Shown: positions 50,399 through 59,088 of the stretch, piece after piece
How the letters are laid out: each line of letters begins with the position of its first letter
Position numbering within the stretch: the stretch's first letter is position 1
Assembly (NCBI RefSeq): GCF_024198235.1
Contig: NZ_JAKCFB010000028.1
Location: 59,209 to 123,208 of the forward strand
From: Myxococcus dinghuensis
GTDB lineage: Bacteria > Myxococcota > Myxococcia > Myxococcales > Myxococcaceae
Direction: 5' to 3'
DNA length: 64,000 nucleotides
Made by a program: the position numbers and the translations under genes
The notes under the pieces: model-generated
The model's database searches: none
Told to the model about the DNA's origin: nothing
Seen by the model: only the letters and a program-made list of their open reading frames with translations

Positions 50399-51910
50399 TC
50401 ACGTGAAGTCCCCATACTTCCCGTCCTGGAAATCCGAGGCCGCGACAGCATTGCATCTACGGTGCCGGTCTGACCCGAGGTCTACGGCGGTCCCCGGAGG
50501 CGCGGATTCATCCGGGGCCGAGGCTGGAGTTTCAAGGGGTTGCGTTCGCGCGAGGCGCTCGGAGCCCGCATGGACGTTGAAGCGGCCGGCGCGGACGAAC
50601 GTGGCGAGCGTCAGATTGGAACGCAGGGCCAGGTCGACCGCGAGCGTGCTGGCCGCGGAAACCCCCGCAACGACTGGGATTCTGGCGGCGACGGCCTTCT
50701 GGACGATTTCGAAGCTGACGCGTCCGCTGACGGCGAGCACCACGGCCTGACGCGTCAGGCCGGACCCGGTGGCGCGCGCGCGGGCGAGCTCGAGCGCCCC
50801 CACCACCTTGTCCACGGCGTTGTGGCGGCCCACGTCCTCGAAGGCGGCCAGCACCTCGCCCCGGGCGTCGAGCGCGGCGGCGGCGTGGGTGCCTCCGGTC
50901 CGCGCGAAGGCGCGCTGTGCGTCGCGCAGCCGCTCGGTGGCGCGGGCCACGGCGCGCGCGGACAGCACCGGCCCGGGTGGCAGCGGCCGCCGGACGGCGA
51001 GCAGGTCGTCCACGGTGCGTCGCCCGCAGACGCCACACGCGGAGGTGGTGAGCGTGCCCCGCCTCGTGGCGCTCAGGCGTTCCAGGTCGAGGATGACCCC
51101 TGGGGCTGGGGTTACCTCCATCACATTGCCCCAGCCTTCCTCGCCGGGGCGCCCGCAGTGGGCGAGCCCGCCCAGGTCGTCCGCGCGCTGGATGAGGCCC
51201 TCGGCCAGGAGGAAGCCCACCGCCAGCTCGCGGTCGTGGCCGGGGGTCCGCATGGTGATGGCCAGGGGCTCACCGCTGACGCGGATCTCCAACGGCTCCT
51301 CGACGGCGAGCGCGTCCTCCTGTTCGGGCCCGAGCGTGTCCCCGTCCCAGCGGCGGACCCCGCGCGTGCCCACACCCCGCGTGTCGGCGGGTGCGGGGGG
51401 ACGCGGGCGCGACAGGGCGAGCACGAAGTCCGCCACCGCGGGGACGTCCCCGGAAGGGAGCTTGCGCAGGGATTGCGCTGCTTGCGCGAATTCTGCCGGG
51501 AGTGCGGGTGCGTCGGTGACGACGGCGAGCACGTCCGGGCGGGTGGGGGCGAGGGGCGGACCCAGGCCCTCGCGCCAGACCTCGAGCTTGGGGAGGGGCC
51601 CGTCCTTCCAGCCCTCGACGAGGACCAGGTCCACGGTGCCCGCGAGCCGGGAGAGCAGCGCGGGCAGGGCGTCGCGGGTGTAGGTGAGCTGGGTGCCGTC
51701 GGGGGTGGAGAAGCCGGTGGGGGCGGCGCCGGCCTGCTGGAAGCGGGCGGTGTCGCTGCCGGGGCGGTGGAGCGGGTGGGGATCCGACGAGTGCTTCACC
51801 GCCGCGACGCGCACCCCGCGCGAGGTCAGCTCCGCGACGAGGCGGGAGAGCAGCGTCGTCTTCCCGGCGCCGGACCAGCCGATGATGGAGAACGCGGGGA
51901 CGGGGCTCAT
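50399..51910 (-). CDS. MobB-FdhD fusion protein
   Basis: This 503-residue protein joins two molybdenum-cofactor proteins. Residues 1-165 are MobB: the P-loop IIGWSGAGKTTLLSRL, AAVKHSSDPH, and VDLVLVEGWKDGPLPKLEV; MobB aids attachment of GMP to molybdopterin. Residues about 190-460 are FdhD: LAITMRTPGHDRELAVGFLL, the sulfurtransferase pair Cys292-x-x-Cys295 in TTSACGVCGRR, THAAAALDARGEVLAAFEDV and GRHNAVDKVVGAL, then SGRVSFEIVQKA. FdhD moves sulfur onto the cofactor of formate dehydrogenase. A 40-residue unstructured tail ends the chain. It overlaps moeA upstream by four bases (ATGA). No formate dehydrogenase is in the window. Confidence 0.85.
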   Translation of the reverse strand: MSPVPAFSIIGWSGAGKTTLLSRLVAELTSRGVRVAAVKHSSDPHPLHRPGSDTARFQQAGAAPTGFSTPDGTQLTYTRDALPALLSRLAGTVDLVLVEGWKDGPLPKLEVWREGLGPPLAPTRPDVLAVVTDAPALPAEFAQAAQSLRKLPSGDVPAVADFVLALSRPRPPAPADTRGVGTRGVRRWDGDTLGPEQEDALAVEEPLEIRVSGEPLAITMRTPGHDRELAVGFLLAEGLIQRADDLGGLAHCGRPGEEGWGNVMEVTPAPGVILDLERLSATRRGTLTTSACGVCGRRTVDDLLAVRRPLPPGPVLSARAVARATERLRDAQRAFARTGGTHAAAALDARGEVLAAFEDVGRHNAVDKVVGALELARARATGSGLTRQAVVLAVSGRVSFEIVQKAVAARIPVVAGVSAASTLAVDLALRSNLTLATFVRAGRFNVHAGSERLARTQPLETPASAPDESAPPGTAVDLGSDRHRRCNAVAASDFQDGKYGDFT

Positions 51911-53154
51911 GCGCGAGCCTCCACCGCGTCGTGGCGGGGCCGGTCGAACAGCTCGACGTCCACCCAGTCGCCCTGGGCGAAGTCGGCGCGGCCGGGAGGG
52001 AGGAGGGCCCAGCCCTCGCCGTGCACGTTCTGGAGGATCTGCCCGGCGCCCTGGGGACGCAGCCGCGCGACCACGCCGTCGTCGCCGGGCTCCAGCGTGG
52101 TGGTAATGAGGTACGTCAGGCCCGCCTGCTTGTGGCGGGGCTCGGACAGGCGCGCGCGCACGCGGCGGCGCGTCTCGAGGACCCCCTGGTGCTTGAGCAG
52201 CAGCGGGCGCGCGAACTGGTCGAAGGCGACGCTCGCCGCGCCCGGGTTGCCGGGCAGCACGACGATGGCTGTGTCTGCCAACCTGGCCACGGCGACGGGC
52301 TTTCCCGGCTTGAGTGCCACGCCGTCCACGAAGAACCGCGCGCCCAGCGTGGTGAGCACCTGCTTCACGAGGTCCTTGTCACCCACGGAGGCACCGCCCG
52401 TGGTGACGAGCACGTCAACTTCGGGTGAGAGTTGGCGCACCGCTTCGCGCAGGGCCTCGGCGTCGTCACGCGCGCGCGTCAGGTGGCGCACGTCCGCGCC
52501 GGCCTCGCGCGCGAGCGCCGCCACCAGCATGAGGTTGCTCTCGTAGACCTGGTGTGGCTGGGCGGGTCGTCCCGGCGCGACCAGCTCGTCGCCGGTGGCG
52601 AGCACCGCCACGCGCGGCGCGGGCCGCACGCGGGCCGTCGTCTCGCCCAGCGACGCGAGCACGCCGAGCACGGAGGCGCTCACGCGCTGTCCCGCGGTGA
52701 ACAGGGGCGCGCCGGCGAGGACCTCTTCTCCGGCGCGGCGGATGTCGTGGCCGGGCTCGACGCCGATGAAGAGGTCCACGTGCCGCCCGTCGTCGGCCGC
52801 GCGCGCGGCCTCCTGGCGGACGACGGCGTCGGCGCCGGTGGGGATGGGAGCGCCGGTGAAGACGCGGGCGGCCTCGCCCGGCGCCAGGGCGCGGGAAGGG
52901 AGGCTGCCGGCGTAGACGGTGTCGACGACGCGCAGGCGGGTCGGTCGGTCGCGGTTGGCGCCGCGGGTCTCCTCGGCGCGCACCGCCCAGCCGTCCATCG
53001 CGGAGTTGTCGCAGCCGGGCAGCGAGCGCGACGCCCTCACGTCCACGGCGAGGAAGCGGCCGTGGGCGTCGAGCAATGGAAGGGACTCGGGAGCCGCGGG
53101 AACAATCGCCTCGAGCGCGGCTTCCCGAGCCGCGGCGAGGGGGACGAGCGGCAT
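51907..53154 (-). CDS. moeA: molybdopterin molybdenumtransferase MoeA
   Basis: This 415-residue protein has the four-domain MoeA layout: SLPGCDNSAMDGWAVRAEET, ARVFTGAPIPTGADAVVRQE, the MPT-binding core VAVLATGDELVAPGRP and DVLVTTGGASVGDKDLVKQV, then VALKPGKPVAVARL and VVLPGNPGAASVAFDQF, and a C-terminal barrel. It inserts molybdate into adenylylated molybdopterin. It is the first gene of the leftward pair with mobB-fdhD and divergent from mobA, with about 175 bp between. Confidence 0.9.
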   Translation of the reverse strand: MPLVPLAAAREAALEAIVPAAPESLPLLDAHGRFLAVDVRASRSLPGCDNSAMDGWAVRAEETRGANRDRPTRLRVVDTVYAGSLPSRALAPGEAARVFTGAPIPTGADAVVRQEAARAADDGRHVDLFIGVEPGHDIRRAGEEVLAGAPLFTAGQRVSASVLGVLASLGETTARVRPAPRVAVLATGDELVAPGRPAQPHQVYESNLMLVAALAREAGADVRHLTRARDDAEALREAVRQLSPEVDVLVTTGGASVGDKDLVKQVLTTLGARFFVDGVALKPGKPVAVARLADTAIVVLPGNPGAASVAFDQFARPLLLKHQGVLETRRRVRARLSEPRHKQAGLTYLITTTLEPGDDGVVARLRPQGAGQILQNVHGEGWALLPPGRADFAQGDWVDVELFDRPRHDAVEARA

Positions 53155-53330
53155 CGTGGTCGCGCAGACTACGCCGCGAGCCCTGGAGGTTGTCCATGGT
53201 GCCGCCGGCCGTCTGTCCGCTCTCTGTCGGCTCGGGCGACCTCCGCCTGTCCGGTCCGTGTTCGAGTCTTCGCTTCCAAGAAGGCGAGTGACTCGTCGCG
53301 GCGCGAGGACGCGGTTACGGTGTGCCGCGG

Positions 53331-53957
53331 ATGGGCCCTCTTGGACCTGAGTACGAGGACGCGGTGTACCCGGAGGTCACGCTCGCGGTCATCGCGGGCG
53401 GACAGGGGCGGCGTCTGTCGGGCGTGCCGAAGGGGCTGCTGGAGGTGGAGGGGCGCCCGGTGGTGGCGCGCCTGCTCGACCTCGCGCGGCCGCTCGGGGA
53501 CGTGTTGCTGGTGGCCAACGTGCCCGCGCCGTATGCCCGCTTCGGGTTGCGCACCGTCGCGGACGTGGTGCCGGAGAAGGGGGCTCCCGGAGGCGTGCAC
53601 GCGGCGCTCGTCTCCTCGCGCACGCCGTGGGTGGTGACGGTGGCGTGCGACATGCCCTTCGTCTCGTTCGAGGCGCTGCGCGTGCTGCTCGACGCGCGCG
53701 GCGACGCGGTGGACTCGGTGTGCTTCGAGGTCGCGGGACGGGTGGAGCCGCTGCTGGCGGTCCATCGCGCGTCGTTGGCGCCGGCGTGGGAGGCGCGGCT
53801 GCGCGAGGACCCGTCGTTGCGCCAGTTGTTGTCGCTCGGCCGCGCGCGGGTGCTGCCCGAGGCGGCGCTGCGCGCGGTGGATCCGACGCTCCGCTCGCTG
53901 ACGAACGTGAACACGCCGGAGGACCTCGCGCGGCACGGGGTGTCGCTGCCCCGGTGA
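53331..53957 (+). CDS. mobA: MobA-type molybdenum cofactor nucleotidyltransferase
   Basis: This 208-residue protein has a nucleotide-binding start LAVIAGGQGRRLSGVPKGLL, with the GGxGxR loop and the following Lys, then VVTVACDMPFVSFEAL and VEPLLAVHR, and a NVNTPEDLAR ending. These are the motifs of MobA, which transfers GMP (or CMP in MocA) to molybdopterin. With MobB, MoeA and FdhD next door, MobA is the better call. The start at ATG 53331 is the closest Met to the first strand; GTG 53322 is an alternative. Confidence 0.85.
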   Translation: MGPLGPEYEDAVYPEVTLAVIAGGQGRRLSGVPKGLLEVEGRPVVARLLDLARPLGDVLLVANVPAPYARFGLRTVADVVPEKGAPGGVHAALVSSRTPWVVTVACDMPFVSFEALRVLLDARGDAVDSVCFEVAGRVEPLLAVHRASLAPAWEARLREDPSLRQLLSLGRARVLPEAALRAVDPTLRSLTNVNTPEDLARHGVSLPR

Positions 53958-54132
53958 GCTGAGGGCCGACCCGTTCGCGATGCCTGCGGTGTCGCGCCCC
54001 GGTGTCTCGACGAGCAGGTGTTCCCGAGGAGGACCCGGGGTGGTGCGTGCGCGGACGCGAACGCCATGAGCGCCCATTGCGATGGAGCGAGGACGCGTGG
54101 GCACCGGCGGCGCGCCGCGGCGGACGCCTGCT

Positions 54133-54468
54133 CGGGGGTGGGACTCGCGGTCCATCAGGTCATCGAGCGACGGTGCTTCAAGCGGGCTCGGGAGTGGGAT
54201 TGGGACTCGCGGTCCAGCAGGTCATCGAGCGACGGTGCTCCAAGCGGGCCTGGGTGTGGGGTTCGGGCTCGCGGTCCATCAGGTCATCGAGCGACGGTGC
54301 TCCAAGCGGGCCCGGGTCTGGGGTTCGGGCTCGCGGTCCATCAGGTCATCGAGCGACGGTGCTCCAAGCGGGCCCGGGTGTGGGATTGGGACTCGCGGTC
54401 CAGCAGGTCATCGAGCGACGGTGCTCCAAGCGGGCCCGGGTCTGGGGTTCGGGCTCGCGGGCCGTCGA
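54133..54468 (+). repeat. 62-bp tandem repeat array, about 5.4 copies
   Basis: The block GGTCCA-CAGGTCATCG recurs at 54149, 54211, 54273, 54335 and 54397, with a partial copy at 54459: exactly 62 bp apart each time. Units differ in two linked places: copies that follow GGGATTGGGACTCGC read CCAGCAGG, those after GGGTTCGGGCTCGC read CCATCAGG. Because 62 is not a multiple of three and the unit has no stop, all three forward frames stay open across it, which gives false long frames. The rest of the 675-bp gap from mobA to 54633 shows no gene. Confidence 0.9.
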
Positions 54469-54632
54469 GGCGGGGGACGCGCCGTCGCCTCGGGGCGGCT
54501 CATGCCCGCGCCCGTGCCGCCGACTTTTCGGGCGCGGTGGTCAGCGGCCGGGCGGGCACGCGCGACCGGGTGCGTCACCCTGACGCATGGACGCGGCGCG
54601 GCGGGGATGGGAGACAGGCCGTGGAGACTCCC

Positions 54633-54926
54633 ATGTTGAAGACCCCCCTCGGACGCTTCCGTGCCGTCGCCCTCGCGGAGGGCCTGTCCTTCGTCGTGCT
54701 CCTCTTCATCGCGATGCCGCTGAAGTACGCGGCGGAGATGCCCCTCGCGGTGCGCTTCACGGGCATGGCCCATGGCCTGCTGTTCGTCCTGTACCTCTTC
54801 GCGCTGATGGAGGTGGCTATCGCGCTGCGTTGGTCCTTCGGCCGCGTGGCGGTGGCCTTCGGCGCGTCGCTGGTCCCCTTCGGCAACTTTCTGCTCGACG
54901 CGAAGTTGCGCAAGGACACTCAGTAG
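54633..54926 (+). CDS. DUF3817 membrane protein
   Basis: This 97-residue protein has three membrane helices and the DUF3817 (YdzA-like) pattern: FRAVALAEGLSFVVLLFIAM, the central PLKYAAEMPLAVRFTGMAHG with its conserved Gly-Met-x-His, and VAVAFGASLVPFGNFLLD near the end. Function is unknown. GGAG seven bases before ATG 54633 separates it from the open frames running through the repeat array, which are not part of the gene. Confidence 0.8.
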   Translation: MLKTPLGRFRAVALAEGLSFVVLLFIAMPLKYAAEMPLAVRFTGMAHGLLFVLYLFALMEVAIALRWSFGRVAVAFGASLVPFGNFLLDAKLRKDTQ

Positions 54927-55014
54927 GTCGTGTCACGCAGGACCCGCCACAAGCTCGCGCGAGTGGCCGAGCTGTGAGAGCATGTCGCGCGAATTTCCAG
55001 GCGACAGGTGGCTC

Positions 55015-55629
55015 ATGGACCGTGGGACGTGGAACTCGCCAGCAGACGTGCAGCGGGAGCTGGAGGCGCGGCTCGCCCTCGTGCAGTCGTCCGAGCACAT
55101 CCGCGGCATGCACTACGCCGCGGTGCTCGACACCGTGCGCTTCCTCGGCGGTGAGCAGGCCGTGCAGAGCATCCTGGCCGAGGGAGACTTCCCCGCGGAC
55201 CTGGACCCGACGGAGCTGTATCCCGTGCCCCCCTTCCTGCGGGTGTTCTTCGCCGCGGTGAAGCTGCTGTCCCCGCAGCTGGGCGGCGCCGAGGAGGCCA
55301 TGCGCCAGATTGGCGTGCAGGGCACGCTCGCCTTCGTGCGCTCCATGTTCGGCACGGAGGTCCGCCAGCAGGTGGGCGGCGACCCGAAGCAGCTCGTCAA
55401 CATGCTGCCGGAGGCGTACCGCATGGCCATCGACTTCGGCGAGCTGCAGGTGGAGTGGACCGGCTCCCGCGCCGGCCTCATCCACATGCGCCGCATCTTC
55501 ACGCCCGTCTCCTACAACGAGGGCATGCTCGAGGGCGCCCTCCAGGCCGTGGGCGCCCAGGACATCCGCGTCGAGGGCCGGCAGACCTCGCTGCTCGACA
55601 GCGAGTACACGCTCTCCTGGGACGACTGA
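55015..55629 (+). CDS. DUF2378 (TIGR02265) myxobacterial protein
   Basis: This 204-residue soluble helical protein belongs to DUF2378, a family found only in myxobacteria and present there in several copies. Its typical blocks are GMHYAAVLDTVRFLGGEQAV, DPTELYPVPPFLRVFFAAV, GGAEEAMRQIGVQGTLAFV and MRRIFTPVSYNEGMLEGALQ, the last matching the heme-NO-binding-like C-terminal strand pair. Function is unknown. ATG 55015 has AGGTGG upstream; ATG 54982 would add 11 residues. Confidence 0.8.
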   Translation: MDRGTWNSPADVQRELEARLALVQSSEHIRGMHYAAVLDTVRFLGGEQAVQSILAEGDFPADLDPTELYPVPPFLRVFFAAVKLLSPQLGGAEEAMRQIGVQGTLAFVRSMFGTEVRQQVGGDPKQLVNMLPEAYRMAIDFGELQVEWTGSRAGLIHMRRIFTPVSYNEGMLEGALQAVGAQDIRVEGRQTSLLDSEYTLSWDD

Positions 55630-55630
55630 G

Positions 55631-57058
55631 TCACCTCGAGGGCGTGTCCCCGTCCTTCCCCGGCGCGTCCGGCGTGGAGGGCTTCGCGTCCGCGGGCGCG
55701 GTGTCGGCCGGCGTGGCCCCCTCCTCGGGGGCCCCGGTGGACGACGTGCCCACCCAGCGGATGCGGTAGATGCGATTGCGGTTGTCGTCCGTCACCAGCA
55801 GGCTCCCGTCCGGCAGCTCCAGCAGCCCCACCGGGCGCGCCCACGTCGTGGGCACGTTCGGGTCGGTGAGGAAGCCGGTGAGGAAGTCCTCGTAGACGCC
55901 CGTGGGGCGGTTCTGGGCGTTGAAGGGGATGAACACCACCTTGAAGCCCGTGCCCTTCGACCGGTTCCAGCTCCCCCGGAACGCGGCGAAGGCGCCGTTG
56001 CGGTAGCGCGCGGGGAAGGCGGTGCCCCGGTAGAAGGTGAGGCCCAGCGAGGCCGAGTGCGCCTGGAACAACACGTCCGGCGTCACCGTCTTCGCCACCA
56101 TCGCCGGGTTCTCGCTCTGGCCGTTCTGCGCGCGGCGCGGGTCCACGTTCTGCTTGGAGAGGTACGCGTAGGGCCAGCCGTAGAACGCGTCCTGCTGGAT
56201 GCGGGTGAAGAAGTCCGGCACCAGGTCGTCGCCCAGCCCGTCGCGCTCGTTGACGGTGACGTAGGGCTCGCCCGTGACGGGGTGGAAGTCCAGGCCCACC
56301 GGGTTGCGCAGCCCGCTGGCGAAGACCTTCTTGTTGGAGCCGTCCAGCCCCATCACCAGCACCGACGCGCGCGGCGACGGCTCCACGCTCACGTTGCTCT
56401 GGCTGCCCACGGTGACGAAGAGGCGCTGCCCGTCCGGGGCGATGCGCACGTTGCGCGTCCAGTGCTGGTTGTAGCCGAGCCCCGGCAGCGTCGTGACCTG
56501 CTCGCCCGTGCCCTGCACCTTCCCCTGTCCCGCGCGGTACGCATAGCGGCGCACGCCGTTGGTGTTGGCCACGAAGAAGTGTGTGGCATTGAAGGCGACG
56601 CCGAAGGGCAGGTTCAGCCCGTTGGTCTCCGCGGCGAAGACGTCGCGCGCCTCCGCCACGCCGTCGTGGTTCGCGTCGCGCAGGCGGCGGACGCGGTGGC
56701 TCGAGCTCTCCACCACCAGCACGTCCCCCTCCGGCGCCAGCACCATCCAGCGCGGGGTGGTGAGCTGGTCCGCGAACACGTTGACGGCGAAGCCCGCGGG
56801 CGCGCGCACCGTGGAGCTGGCGGAAGGCGGGAAGGAGGTCGGGTTCTTGGTGGCGCTCGGCGTCGCGAAGGGAGGGGGCAGCGCGCCCAGGGTGACGTGG
56901 ATGGGCGTGGGCGTCATGGGGACCACGCGGACGTTCGAGGACGCGGGCGGGTCCGCCAGGGCCTCGGGCGACGCGGCGGGGGCCGACTGCGCGAGGGCGC
57001 TGGCGGACAGCAGGACGGAGCACAGGACGGTGGTGGACGGTGACGCGCGCGGAATCAC
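55631..57058 (-). CDS. secreted PQQ-type sugar dehydrogenase (sorbosone dehydrogenase-like)
   Basis: This 475-residue protein has a signal peptide (TTVLCSVLLSASALAQ) and a six-bladed propeller of the soluble glucose/sorbosone dehydrogenase class: GFAVNVFADQLTTPRWMVLA, HRVRRLRDANHDGVAEARDV, LPFGVAFNATHFFVANTNGV, SGLRNPVGLDFHPVTGEPYV, FYGWPYAYL and LLVTDDNRNRIYRIRWVG. Such enzymes oxidise sugars in the periplasm, often with PQQ. A Pro/Ala/Asp-rich tail of about 35 residues follows. AAGGA is eight bases before GTG 57058. It follows the MEMO gene on the same strand and nearly abuts the convergent DUF2378 gene. Confidence 0.8.
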   Translation of the reverse strand: MIPRASPSTTVLCSVLLSASALAQSAPAASPEALADPPASSNVRVVPMTPTPIHVTLGALPPPFATPSATKNPTSFPPSASSTVRAPAGFAVNVFADQLTTPRWMVLAPEGDVLVVESSSHRVRRLRDANHDGVAEARDVFAAETNGLNLPFGVAFNATHFFVANTNGVRRYAYRAGQGKVQGTGEQVTTLPGLGYNQHWTRNVRIAPDGQRLFVTVGSQSNVSVEPSPRASVLVMGLDGSNKKVFASGLRNPVGLDFHPVTGEPYVTVNERDGLGDDLVPDFFTRIQQDAFYGWPYAYLSKQNVDPRRAQNGQSENPAMVAKTVTPDVLFQAHSASLGLTFYRGTAFPARYRNGAFAAFRGSWNRSKGTGFKVVFIPFNAQNRPTGVYEDFLTGFLTDPNVPTTWARPVGLLELPDGSLLVTDDNRNRIYRIRWVGTSSTGAPEEGATPADTAPADAKPSTPDAPGKDGDTPSR

Positions 57059-57074
57059 GAGGGGCTTCCTTGGG

Positions 57075-57887
57075 TCAGGGGTGGGGGGATTGCGTGGGCG
57101 GGTAGAAGACGAACGCGCCGTAGCCCACGACACCGGCGTGCTCTCCGGAGGCGTCGCCCGAGCTGCGCAGGTCCAGCAGCTCCGGGCGCAGGCGCCGCCG
57201 CCGCGCCGCCAGCAACAGGCCGCTGATGGCCACCGCGCCACACGCGCAATCGACCTCGAGCGGCGCCCGGAGCGCGAGCACCTGCTGGGCCGTGGCCTGG
57301 TCCTCGCGCCGCGCCCGCGCGTAGGGGAGGTGGTGCGACAGGTCCGAGGTGACGACGGGCAGCACGTCCCCGTCCCACAGCGCGTCGAGCACCGCGGCGA
57401 CGTCCTCCGCGCCCGTCAGGCCCACCAGCAGCGGCAGCACCGTGAAGCGCCCCAGCGCGCGCTGGAGGAAGGGCAACTGCACCTCCAGCGAGTGCTCCAG
57501 CTCATGCGCCTCCCGCGACGCGGACACCTGCCGCAGCGCCGTCGCGCGGCGGTGGAGCTCCACGTCCACGAGGACCTCGCCCAGCGGCGTGCACAGCACG
57601 TCCACGTCCGGGTGCACCACGCCGCGCAGGGGCAGGAAGTGACAGGGACCCAGCAGCAGCACCCGCGTCACCCGCCGCGCGGCCGGAGCGGCCCTCAGCG
57701 TGGCATACGCCGCCGCCGCCACCGTCCCCGAGTACCGGTAGCCCGCGTGGGGGACGATGAGCGCGGCCGGAGGCTCGGCGCCGGAGGGGTGCGCCTGGTC
57801 CAACCACCCATCCACCTGGGTGGCCAGCACGGAGGGATTGGCCGGATAGAACGAACCCGCGACCGCGGGCGTGCGCACACGAGACAT
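57075..57887 (-). CDS. amrB: MEMO1-family protein (AmmeMemoRadiSam system B)
   Basis: This 270-residue protein is of the MEMO/AmmeMemoRadiSam B type: TPAVAGSFYPANPSVLA at the start, LIVPHAGYRYSGTVAAAAY, LLLGPCHFLPLRGV, SLEVQLPFLQ, VVTSDLSHHLPYARAR and the Cys of VDCACGAVAISGLL. The two His and the Cys that form the metal site in MEMO1 are present, with CH in place of the usual NH in the second motif. It resembles extradiol dioxygenases. The radical-SAM and AMMECR1 partners are not seen here. It lies 16 bp upstream of the sugar dehydrogenase. Confidence 0.8.
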   Translation of the reverse strand: MSRVRTPAVAGSFYPANPSVLATQVDGWLDQAHPSGAEPPAALIVPHAGYRYSGTVAAAAYATLRAAPAARRVTRVLLLGPCHFLPLRGVVHPDVDVLCTPLGEVLVDVELHRRATALRQVSASREAHELEHSLEVQLPFLQRALGRFTVLPLLVGLTGAEDVAAVLDALWDGDVLPVVTSDLSHHLPYARARREDQATAQQVLALRAPLEVDCACGAVAISGLLLAARRRRLRPELLDLRSSGDASGEHAGVVGYGAFVFYPPTQSPHP

Positions 57888-58438
57888 GGTCCCCCCAACC
57901 GCTCATCCCGGAAGGGCTGCGGGAACTGTGGCATGCGGGAACCAGGGCGTCTCACCCACCCCCGCCAGGTGGGGCGCCTCTGACTGGAATCATACGAATG
58001 GGTTGCAGCCGCGCGGATGCAATCCATTGCAGGTCGTTCCACTTCTGGGACGCGTTCGTCCCAACATCGCGCACCTGCGCACGCTGATTTCGGGGTGATA
58101 AGGGATTGGTGAGAGTGAGGGGAACGCTGGCGCGGTGATTGCTACTGCGAGTGTTGCTCCGCGCGCTCCTCCCCAGTGGTCAGGGCTACTGGGGGCGCGG
58201 GCATCGCGAACGGGAGGGCCGGCCGGGACCTCAGACTCCTCCACCCGGCCGACCTTCCTGTTCGTGGCCTTCTCATGTTCGCGCTGCCTGGAAAATTGTG
58301 CCCCGCGGCCTCGCGGTGGCGCGGCGGCGCGCATTCCGACCGCGAAAAAACGGGTGCGAGTTGCCCCCCATTGATTAGAAGGGGGCCGGTCGAGCGCCCC
58401 GGGACCAACCGAGGGCACGTGCAACGGAGGGACGCTTC
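57888..58438. other. 550-bp intergenic region with several inverted repeats
   Basis: No gene is supported here; open frames are short and disorderly. It holds the palindrome at 58003-58022, a hairpin GGGACG-CGTT-CGTCCC at 58047-58062, and GCCCCC/GGGGGC around a 12-base AT-rich loop at 58363-58386 shortly before the barrel gene. Composition is clearly less GC-rich than the flanks, as expected for two divergent promoters. Confidence 0.5.
58003..58022. promoter_or_regulatory. 20-bp near-perfect palindrome
   Basis: TTGCAGCCGC-GCGGATGCAA is symmetrical except for one base pair (G/A at the sixth position from each end). A second TTGCA-type half follows (ATTGCAGG at about 58025). It lies between the divergent MEMO and barrel genes and may be an operator. 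Confidence 0.45.
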
Positions 58439-58993
58439 ATGCAGGCAAACAAGTGGAAGGCGATGGCGGTGGTGGCCGGGGTGATGGCGTCGGCGAGCGC
58501 GAGCGCCCAGTCGACGGGTGGGGCCTTCGGCAGCGCCGGTCAGTTCGTCATCAGCTCGGACGCGTCGGGGAACCTGGGGTACACCACGGAGGGCGCGGGC
58601 TACGGCTTCATCCGGCTCAACCCGAGCGTGGACTACTTCCTCAAGGAGAACCTCTCCATCGGTAGCGGCGTCGACATCGCCGCGGCCTTCTACGACGGGG
58701 ACACCGTGGCGGCGTTCGGTCTCAACGCGCGCGTCGGCTACAACATCCCCCTCGGTGAGAAGGTGTCCGTGTGGCCCAAGGGCACCGTCACCCTGTTCCT
58801 GGGTGACAACATCCTGGCGCTGCAGGATGGCACGGGCTCCGCGGCGACGGTCCTCCTGGAGGGCTACGCGCCGTTCCTGTACCACGTCACGCCGCACTTC
58901 TTCGTCGGCGCCGGTCCTCGCCTGTCGATCGGCCTGGGCGACGACGTGGACGTGACCATCAGCGTGGGCACCACGGTGGGCGGCTACTTCTAG
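58439..58993 (+). CDS. small outer membrane beta-barrel protein
   Basis: This 184-residue protein has a signal peptide (KAMAVVAGVMASASASAQ), then strands of alternating polarity with Gly/aromatic ends: GYGFIRLNPSVDYFLKENLS, FGLNARVGYNIPLGEKVSVW, LYHVTPHFFVGAGPRLSIG and a last strand TISVGTTVGGYF ending in Phe, the BAM signal. Eight strands would fit, as in OmpX/OmpW-like proteins. GGAGGG lies eight bases before the ATG. It has its own long upstream region and a strong terminator downstream, so it is monocistronic. Confidence 0.75.
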   Translation: MQANKWKAMAVVAGVMASASASAQSTGGAFGSAGQFVISSDASGNLGYTTEGAGYGFIRLNPSVDYFLKENLSIGSGVDIAAAFYDGDTVAAFGLNARVGYNIPLGEKVSVWPKGTVTLFLGDNILALQDGTGSAATVLLEGYAPFLYHVTPHFFVGAGPRLSIGLGDDVDVTISVGTTVGGYF

Positions 58994-59031
58994 TCGCCAG
59001 GCCTCCGCGCGCCGCGCGGAAGGTGTCCGAG

Positions 59032-59078
59032 GCCCCGGCCGCGTTGGGAGGACTCCCACCGCGCCGGGGCTTTCGTCT
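59032..59078 (+). terminator. rho-independent-type terminator
   Basis: GCCCCGGC (59032-59039) pairs with GCCGGGGC (59063-59070), and inside it TGGGAG pairs with CTCCCA (59045-59058) with a two-base loop; TTTCGTCTT follows. It stands between the barrel gene and the convergent gene at 59089 and would end the rightward transcript. Confidence 0.6.
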
Positions 59079-59088
59079 TCCCGGCCCC

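Noticed and set aside
54133..54468. CRISPR array at the tandem repeat
   Set aside because: Units are contiguous with no unique spacers and no cas genes are nearby.
54002..54639. Three overlapping rightward frames through the 54-kb repeat
   Set aside because: The 62-bp unit has no stop in any forward frame and is not a multiple of three, so all frames stay open by construction; no ribosome site or domain.
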